From assembly GCA_910585715.1 (NCBI GenBank), contig CAJUEX010000001.1, positions 1 through 64,000 on the forward strand: a stretch of DNA of 64,000 bases. Direction: 5' to 3'. Numbering within the stretch: the stretch's first letter is position 1; every line of letters starts with the position of its first letter. This DNA is from an uncultured Lachnospiraceae bacterium (GTDB lineage Bacteria; Bacillota; Clostridia; Lachnospirales; Lachnospiraceae). Positions 58,675-64,000 of this stretch are shown one piece after another. The notes under the pieces are model-generated. The model saw nothing but the letters and a program-made list of their open reading frames with translations, made no database searches and was not told the DNA's origin. A program made the position numbers and the translations under genes.

Positions 58675-60000
58675 CTATAGTCTCCAATAGGAATATCCTT
58701 TTTCTTCATACTCCCTTTTGTTATACATTCCTTTTATGTCCGCAATCAGCTTGCAGGATATTTCTTCTTTATAATAAGAATCCCAATCATCAGGCGTATA
58801 GTCATAAAATTCCTGATGAGCCACCGCCAGCACAATGCCATCAAAACTATGTGCCCTGACCTGCTCCGCTTTTATGACTTCCACCCCATAAAGCGCCTTT
58901 GCCATTTGACTGTCCGCCTTAGAATCCACCAGCACAGTGCGAACCTGATATTCTTCCAGTTCCTTTACAATATCAATAACCCTTGTATTTCTCACATCCG
59001 GACAATTTTCCTTGAAGGTAAAGCCAAAAATCCCTATTACCGCGTCTTTTACGCAGACATCTCCTTCAATCAGCTTTTTCACGATACACCTTGCAATGTA
59101 TTGTCCCATGTTATCATTGATCCTGCGTCCCGAAAGAATCACTTCAGAATGATACCCCAGCTTCTGTGCCTGATAAGTCAGGTAATAGGGATCAATGCCG
59201 ATACAATGTCCGCCCACCAGCCCGGGTTTAAAATCCAAAAAATTCCATTTTGTTTTGGCTGCTTCCAAAACAGCCTTTGTATCTATGCCCATTTTATGAA
59301 AGATAATGGACAATTCATTCATAAAAGCAATATTAATATCTCTCTGGGAGTTTTCGATAACCTTTGCAGCCTCCGCCACCTGAATGCTTTCCGCCTTGAA
59401 TACTCCCGCTTCCACTACCAGTTCATAAACAGAGGCAATCAGCTCTTTTGTTTCTTCATCACAGCCGCTTACAATTTTTACTACATTTTCCAGCCTGTGC
59501 ACCTTATCTCCCGGATTGATTCTTTCCGGTGAATATCCTGCCTTAAAGTCCTTTTTGTATATAAGCCCGGACTGTTTTTCCAGAATAGGGATGCAGACCT
59601 CTTCTGTAAGTCCCGGATAAACGGTAGACTCATAAACTACCACATTTCCCTGCTTCAAATGCCTTCCCAATGTGGTGCTGGCACTTGTAAGCGGCATCAA
59701 ATCCGGATTCTTATCTTCATCTACCGGCGTAGGAACCGCTATAATGAAAAAGTCCGCTTCCGACAGTTTTTCCTCATCTGCAGTAAAGCAAACCTTACAC
59801 TCCTTTAATGCCCCCTCTTCCACTTCTCCGGTTGCATCATTACCTGCCTTTAAACTTCTGATTTTCTCCTGATTAATATCAAAACCGATAACATCCACGT
59901 ATCTGGAGAAACTGACTGCTATCGGAAGCCCCACATATCCCATGCCCATTACACATAGCTTTTTCTTCCGATTTAAAAGCTGGTCATATAAATTTTCCAC
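58675..60000 (-). CDS. UDP-N-acetylhexosamine 6-dehydrogenase, TviB/WbpO type
   Basis: 441 residues from a GTG with GAGGAG 9 nt upstream. LCVMGMGYVGLPIAVSFSR is the NAD loop; AVPTPVDEDKNPD, YESTVYPGLTEE, FKAGYSPERINPGD, GGHCIGIDPYYLTYQAQ (catalytic Cys) and FGFTFKENCPDVRN are the nucleotide-sugar dehydrogenase landmarks. The form GFDINQEKIRSLKAGNDATGEV and SPERINPGD point to the TviB/WbpO group, which oxidises UDP-GlcNAc or UDP-GalNAc to the uronate. First gene of the operon, downstream of a strong promoter. Confidence 0.92.
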   Translation of the reverse strand: MENLYDQLLNRKKKLCVMGMGYVGLPIAVSFSRYVDVIGFDINQEKIRSLKAGNDATGEVEEGALKECKVCFTADEEKLSEADFFIIAVPTPVDEDKNPDLMPLTSASTTLGRHLKQGNVVVYESTVYPGLTEEVCIPILEKQSGLIYKKDFKAGYSPERINPGDKVHRLENVVKIVSGCDEETKELIASVYELVVEAGVFKAESIQVAEAAKVIENSQRDINIAFMNELSIIFHKMGIDTKAVLEAAKTKWNFLDFKPGLVGGHCIGIDPYYLTYQAQKLGYHSEVILSGRRINDNMGQYIARCIVKKLIEGDVCVKDAVIGIFGFTFKENCPDVRNTRVIDIVKELEEYQVRTVLVDSKADSQMAKALYGVEVIKAEQVRAHSFDGIVLAVAHQEFYDYTPDDWDSYYKEEISCKLIADIKGMYNKREYEEKGYSYWRL

Positions 60001-60048
60001 TTTTAAACACTCCTCAATTGTTATCTTCTATATATTTTTTTCTCTTTT

Positions 60049-60077
60049 ATTATAAATAATATCACATTTATTGACAA
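60049..60077 (-). promoter_or_regulatory. Promoter of the Pel-like operon
   Basis: On the minus strand TTGTCA (complement at 60072-60077) and TATAAT (complement at 60049-60054) are exactly 17 nt apart, one mismatch from the sigma-A consensus, about 50 nt upstream of the dehydrogenase GTG. Gene gaps of at most 45 bp downstream suggest it drives all 14 genes to 39902. Confidence 0.8.
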
Positions 60078-60166
60078 TCTTTCAATTCCTATGGGCATAT
60101 TTTTACAAAAAAGTGTGTCTTTTTTGTGTCTTTAGTACTAATATCAAACTTTTGGAAGTAATTACC

Positions 60167-60195
60167 TTGTTGATTTTTACTTACGGAAGTATAAT
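60167..60195 (+). promoter_or_regulatory. Promoter of the flippase gene with an overlapping palindrome
   Basis: TTGTTG (60167-60172) and TATAAT (60190-60195) are 17 nt apart. GAAGTAT-A-ATACTTC (60186-60200), a perfect 7-bp inverted repeat, covers the -10 and could be an operator. A partial copy, GGAAGTAATTAC, lies at 60154-60165. Confidence 0.7.
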
Positions 60196-60247
60196 ACTTC
60201 TATCTTCCCGATAACAACTTATACTTATAAGATTGGAGGCAGTCTTT

Positions 60248-61774
60248 TTGAGAGCCAGAATTTTTTTGAAAAACGGAATCATTATTCTTGCAGCCCAGAT
60301 GTTTACTTATCTCATGGATTTTTTATGCAGAACTGTTTTTATTTATACGCTTTCCATGGAGTTTGTAGGCATTAAAGGGCTTTTTTCCAATATTTTATCC
60401 ATCCTTTCCCTGACGGAACTGGGAGTCGGAACCGTACTGATTTACAGTATGTATAAGCCTGTGGCTGAAAAAAATGAGGAAAAACTGCTGGCTCTTTTAG
60501 GCTTTTACAAAAAAGCTTATACGCTCATTGCCTGTCTGGTAGGCGGAATCGGATTAATCCTTACCCCTTTTCTGCCCTATCTGATTAAAAATTGCCCTGA
60601 TATAAAGGGGCTCCCTGTTATTTACCTGCTTTATTTATGCAATTCTGTATGTTCCTATTTATTTGCTTATAAGCTTTCCATCCTTCAGGCAGACCAGAAG
60701 CTGTATATTATCACCCTCTATAACTGTCTGATTACAGCTGTTAAAAACATTGTACAGATTGGGGCACTGTATTTAACCGGGAATTTTTTCATTTACCTGC
60801 TTATCCAGATTCCTTTTACCTTATTTAACAATCTTTTTATATCGAGACAGGCCGAGAAGCTGTATCCCTTTATAAAGACCAGAAAAAAGCCGGAGCTGTC
60901 CGGAGAAGAGAAAAAGGAGATTTTGAAAAATACTTTTGCCATGTTCAACCACAGGGTTGGCTCTACTATATTAAATTCCACGGACAACTTAATTATAAGC
61001 CGTTTTATCGGACTTACTGCTGTGGCTATCAACGATAACTATGTGTTAATTGTAAATATGATAAATATGGTGGTAGGGCAGATATTTTCTGCCCTGACGG
61101 CAGGAGTCGGCAATTTAAATGCTACCGAATCCAGAGAAACCTCCTATAAAATTTTTAAGCTTTTACACTTTGCATGCTTCTGGTTTTATTCCTTCTGTAC
61201 CGTCTGTCTGTTTGTGCTTTTGAATCCCTTCATAGAACTTATTTGGGGCAGCCATTATCTGTTTCCCCTTCCTGTAGTCGCCGTGATATGTATCAACTTT
61301 TACATTATAGGCATCCGCAAGATTCCTCTTGTATTCAAGGAATCCATGGGCCTTCTCTGGCAGGACCGTTTCAAGCCTTTAATAGAAGCCGTTCTGAATC
61401 TGGCGGTTTCCATTGCCGCCGTCTATTCCTTCGGCGCTGCCGGAGTATTTGCCGGAACCTTTATCAGCATGGTCACCACCTCCCTCTGGGTAGAGCCTTA
61501 TGTGCTTTTTAAGCATGGACTGAAAATGTCCTGGAAAGAATTCTGGCTTACCAACGGAGGATATTTTTGCTTATCCCTGTTTCTTGTAATTATCACCTAT
61601 TTTGCAGGCACCTTGTATCACGGTGCTCTGTTTCCGTCATTTATATACAAGCTGGCAGTTTGTATCCTTCTGCCAAATCTGCTGCTTCTTTTGATTTTTT
61701 GCCGGACAGAAACATTTAAAGGCCTGCTCAGTTCCATTCTTCCCCAAAGCTTATTTTCAAAAAAAGAAAGCTGA
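60248..61774 (+). CDS. Wzx-like polysaccharide flippase
   Basis: 508 residues with 12-14 membrane helices of the MOP superfamily: NGIIILAAQMFTYLMDFLCR, FVGIKGLFSNILSILSLTELGVG (split reading of the family's N-terminal loop), SRFIGLTAVAINDNYVL, FFISMVTTSLWVEPYVLFKHG. The start is judged to be TTG at 60248 because GGAGG lies 7-8 nt before it. It is divergent from the Pel-like operon and probably moves lipid-linked oligosaccharide across the membrane, a task distinct from PelG. Its last codons lie in the terminator shared with folK. Confidence 0.88.
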   Translation: MRARIFLKNGIIILAAQMFTYLMDFLCRTVFIYTLSMEFVGIKGLFSNILSILSLTELGVGTVLIYSMYKPVAEKNEEKLLALLGFYKKAYTLIACLVGGIGLILTPFLPYLIKNCPDIKGLPVIYLLYLCNSVCSYLFAYKLSILQADQKLYIITLYNCLITAVKNIVQIGALYLTGNFFIYLLIQIPFTLFNNLFISRQAEKLYPFIKTRKKPELSGEEKKEILKNTFAMFNHRVGSTILNSTDNLIISRFIGLTAVAINDNYVLIVNMINMVVGQIFSALTAGVGNLNATESRETSYKIFKLLHFACFWFYSFCTVCLFVLLNPFIELIWGSHYLFPLPVVAVICINFYIIGIRKIPLVFKESMGLLWQDRFKPLIEAVLNLAVSIAAVYSFGAAGVFAGTFISMVTTSLWVEPYVLFKHGLKMSWKEFWLTNGGYFCLSLFLVIITYFAGTLYHGALFPSFIYKLAVCILLPNLLLLLIFCRTETFKGLLSSILPQSLFSKKES

Positions 61775-61793
61775 ATCAGCTTTCTTTTTGATT
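61764..61793. terminator. Bidirectional terminator inside two gene ends
   Basis: AAAGAAAGCT-GAATC-AGCTTTCTTTTT separates flippase and folB/K by one base. It encodes the last codons and stops of both; because it is palindromic both proteins end in Lys-Glu-Ser. Confidence 0.85.
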
Positions 61794-62621
61794 CAGCTCC
61801 TGAAGCATCTCCTTCATGCTTTTTCCGTAAACCGGATGGATAAAATGAGGTGCGATTTCTGCCATTGGCTTTAATACAAAGTCCCGGTTCTTCATATCCG
61901 GGTGGGGGACAGTCAAATCCTCCTCACACAAAATCCTGCTGCCATAAAACAGAATATCTAAATCCAAAGTCCTTGGTCCCCAGTGCACAAGCCTTTCCCT
62001 TCCTGCCCTTTTTTCCAAATCCTGCAGGAATACAAGCAGCTCCTTTGGATACAAAAGCGTGTCAAACATAACCACGCCGTTTAGAAAATCCTCCTGTTCC
62101 ACGCCTCCATAGGGCTTTGTCTCATAAAAACCGGAAACCTTTTTCACCCTTATCTGCTTATGCTCATCTATCGCCTTAAGAGCCTTCTCTATATATGCTC
62201 TTTTGTCCCCCATATTGGAACCAAAAGCCACAAAGACTCTCTGCCAGCCCCGTTCTATAGTGACTGATACATTTTCAAAGGGCAGGGTAATGGGGGCATT
62301 TGGCTTGCATATTTCCAGCTGCAGCCTTTCCACTAAAGGATAGCATTCAAAAATCTCCGCTGCCACCTGTTCCGCTGCCGTCTCTATTAATTTGTAGGTA
62401 TGCTGACACATATGGCTGTGAATCCGTTCACAGACCTGCCCATAATCCACGGAGGCAGAAAGCTCGTCTGACAATCCGGCGCTTCTGGCGGATAAATACA
62501 ATTTGGCATTTACATAAAAATTCTGCCCGTTTTCATTTTCTTCCGGAAATACCCCGTGATGGGCAAACACTTCCAGATTTGTAATTTTAATATAGTCCAT
62601 AGCTTTTTCTTCGCCTTTCAT
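61776..62621 (-). CDS. folK: Dihydroneopterin aldolase / HPPK fusion
   Basis: About 281 residues. The first 120 form FolB (ITNLEVFAHHGVFPEENENGQ, with the aldolase Lys/Glu region KLIETAAEQVAAEIF), the rest FolK (VFVAFGSNMGDKRAYIEKAL, GRERLVHWGPRTLDLDILFYG, VPHPDMKNRDFVL). It carries out two consecutive folate steps: forming hydroxymethyl-dihydropterin and pyrophosphorylating it. Several starts are possible; the one at 62621 has GAGGGG 8 nt upstream, and MDYIKITNL (62600) is the alternative. It follows folP by 5 bp. Confidence 0.95.
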   Translation of the reverse strand: MKGEEKAMDYIKITNLEVFAHHGVFPEENENGQNFYVNAKLYLSARSAGLSDELSASVDYGQVCERIHSHMCQHTYKLIETAAEQVAAEIFECYPLVERLQLEICKPNAPITLPFENVSVTIERGWQRVFVAFGSNMGDKRAYIEKALKAIDEHKQIRVKKVSGFYETKPYGGVEQEDFLNGVVMFDTLLYPKELLVFLQDLEKRAGRERLVHWGPRTLDLDILFYGSRILCEEDLTVPHPDMKNRDFVLKPMAEIAPHFIHPVYGKSMKEMLQELNQKES

Positions 62622-62626
62622 AAGCA

Positions 62627-63439
62627 TCACCCCTCTTTTCCAAGAATCGCCCTTGCCATCCTGACTGCACGGACATTTTCCTTTACATCATGAACTCTTA
62701 TAATGGAGCAGCCCTTTATCACCCCAAACACAGTGGTCACCAGTGTACCCTCCAACCGCTCCTCCACCGGCAGATTCAACGTAAGCCCGATTACCGACTT
62801 TCTCGATGTGCCAAGGAGAACGGGATATCCAAAGGCATGAAGCTCTTCCAGACAACGAAGGATTTCCAGATTATTCTCATAAGTCTTGCCAAAACCCACT
62901 CCCGGGTCCAATATGATTTTCCCGTCATCAATTCCCGCTTCCTCTGCCAGCCTTACAGTTTCTGACAAATCCGTCAATACGTCCTTTAAATAATCGTTAT
63001 AGTCCGGCTCCTTTCTATTGTGCATAAGACAGCAGGGCATTTTGCTCTCTGCAATTATGCCTGCCAGCAGATTATCATGCTTAAGCCCCCATATATCATT
63101 AATCATATCCGCCCCTGCCGCAATTCCCGCTTTTGCCACATTTCCCTTATATGTATCCAGCGATACCGGAATATCAAATCTGGATTTGATTCCTTCAATA
63201 ACAGGTGTTACCCTTTCTATTTCTTCCTCATCCGGCACCACTGCATGGCCCGGTCTGGTAGACTCTCCGCCCACATCGATGATTGCCGCTCCGTCCCTTA
63301 TCATTTCTTCCACATGGAACAGGGCTTTATCCATTTCATTGAACCTTCCTCCATCTGAAAAAGAATCGGGCGTCACGTTTAAAATTCCCATTATGTACGT
63401 CTGATTTTTCAAGTCAAATTCTCTGTTTCCGATTTTCAT
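62627..63439 (-). CDS. folP: Dihydropteroate synthase
   Basis: 270 residues. It condenses hydroxymethyl-dihydropterin pyrophosphate with p-aminobenzoate and is the sulfonamide target. The signatures IMGILNVTPDSFSDGGRF, GAAIIDVGGESTRPGH, GADMINDIWG, LDPGVGFGKTYENNL and LLGTSRKSVIG are complete. It is in the folate operon between the HD gene and folB/K. Confidence 0.97.
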   Translation of the reverse strand: MKIGNREFDLKNQTYIMGILNVTPDSFSDGGRFNEMDKALFHVEEMIRDGAAIIDVGGESTRPGHAVVPDEEEIERVTPVIEGIKSRFDIPVSLDTYKGNVAKAGIAAGADMINDIWGLKHDNLLAGIIAESKMPCCLMHNRKEPDYNDYLKDVLTDLSETVRLAEEAGIDDGKIILDPGVGFGKTYENNLEILRCLEELHAFGYPVLLGTSRKSVIGLTLNLPVEERLEGTLVTTVFGVIKGCSIIRVHDVKENVRAVRMARAILGKEG

Positions 63440-63518
63440 GGATTCTTATTCTCCTTTTGCATGTACAATCTTTTTAGATACTTGCGCAACACCCTGCCGC
63501 TACACTCCTGCCCTTTTC

Positions 63519-64000
63519 CTACAAGAGTAATGTTTCATTTTTCTTTCCTTCCTTCCAGTCACACAACTGGTTCACCTCACAAAAATAACATTCCCGGCTG
63601 AGCTTATCCGCTCTGTAAAGAAGCCCTTTTAAATTTTTTTCTTCTTTTACCTGTTCATTTCTGTGATTCACAACAGCCTCGATAATCATATCCGTCTCAC
63701 TCCCGGAAAATCCTGCCGCTTTCAAAACAGGCGGAGCAAGCCTTCCGCTTTCAAGCGCATGGTCCCTTCCCGTTTCGTACTGGATATGCCTTCCAATATC
63801 ATGAACAAGAGCTGCTGCATAAACAAGCTCCTGAGGCACATCTATATTTTCCTTCAGCTTTATAATCATTGCCAGCCTTGCCACATTTAGAAAATGCACA
63901 TAATCATGCCTGCAAAAGGGCCTGTCCTTTTCCCATTCCCTGATTTTCCCGGTATACTCTTTATAAAGAGGATGATGGATAATTTTTTGAATCCGCTCCA
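63519..64000 (-). CDS. HD-domain protein of the folate cluster (partial)
   Basis: The 5' end lies beyond the right edge. The frame is open to base 64000, giving about 160 residues. A GTG at 63899 is in frame but is not the start, because the preceding codons encode PFCRHDYVHFLNVARL, part of the HD fold. The HD motif ALVHDIGRHIQY, the early HDY and the Cys-containing tail ECYFCEVNQLCDW are visible. HD proteins of this type occur next to folE/folP in Lachnospiraceae; the substrate is unknown, perhaps a pterin phosphate step. Confidence 0.8.
   Translation of the reverse strand, partial: ERIQKIIHHPLYKEYTGKIREWEKDRPFCRHDYVHFLNVARLAMIIKLKENIDVPQELVYAAALVHDIGRHIQYETGRDHALESGRLAPPVLKAAGFSGSETDMIIEAVVNHRNEQVKEEKNLKGLLYRADKLSRECYFCEVNQLCDWKEGKKNETLLL

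Noticed and set aside
58816..59532. 238-codon plus-strand frame opposite the dehydrogenase gene
   Set aside because: Antisense shadow; the minus strand holds all catalytic motifs of a known enzyme family.

Overview
The window looks like chromosome of a gut Firmicute of the Lachnospiraceae (Blautia/Ruminococcus/Clostridium XIVa type). The reasons are mid-range GC, strong AGGAGG ribosome sites, a YkpA-type ABC-F protein, a folP-folB/K cluster with an HD protein, BspA-like leucine-rich-repeat surface proteins and a Gram-positive Pel-like locus. Nearly all genes are on the minus strand. No tRNA, rRNA, CRISPR array, prophage or transposase gene was seen.

Layout. 1-3 kb: C_GCAxxG redox protein, SEC-C protein and a membrane-anchored pseudokinase. 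3-9.5 kb: a maltodextrin locus (LacI-type regulator; malE-malF-malG and a cytoplasmic neopullulanase-type GH13 on the other strand) with a perfect LacI-type operator upstream of malE. 9.5-19.8 kb: housekeeping and signalling genes (HAD phosphatase, purA, LysR, a decayed SPFH/zinc-ribbon pseudogene, yjfB, a membrane diguanylate cyclase, Cof phosphatase, PHP phosphoesterase, ykpA, DUF2809). 20-22 kb: an AT-rich type II restriction-modification island with an ApaLI-like nuclease. 22-32 kb: HAD phosphatases and a phosphate/polyphosphate operon (Na/Pi transporter, FAD oxidoreductase, pheA, ppx, ppk1). 33-38 kb: two tandem paralogous LRR_5 surface proteins.

39.9-61.8 kb is the most interesting region. 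A single 14-gene minus-strand operon of about 20 kb runs from a near-consensus promoter at about 60.06 kb. In order it encodes a TviB/WbpO-like UDP-HexNAc dehydrogenase, GT4, GT8, GT2, a TviC/WbpP-like epimerase, a DUF2194-like membrane-anchored protein, PelF, PelG, an SDR-PelD fusion with a c-di-GMP I-site, PelE, a large polytopic membrane protein, GT4, a membrane-anchored pullulanase and GT8. A Wzx-like flippase is divergent from it. I read this as a c-di-GMP-controlled Pel-type exopolysaccharide system, probably supplied with UDP-GalNAcA. The diguanylate cyclase at 14.5 kb is a possible source of the signal. 61.8-64 kb holds folB/K, folP and a partial HD gene.

The second main signal is a family of about 220-bp hairpin elements placed just after stop codons (1.2, 17.4 and 39.7 kb, with related ones at 9.4 and 22.2 kb). 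Their roughly 102-nt core is almost identical between copies. Their 50-62-bp arms have diverged between copies yet remain near-perfectly or perfectly complementary within each copy. Related arms flank one HAD gene at 23.2-24.0 kb.
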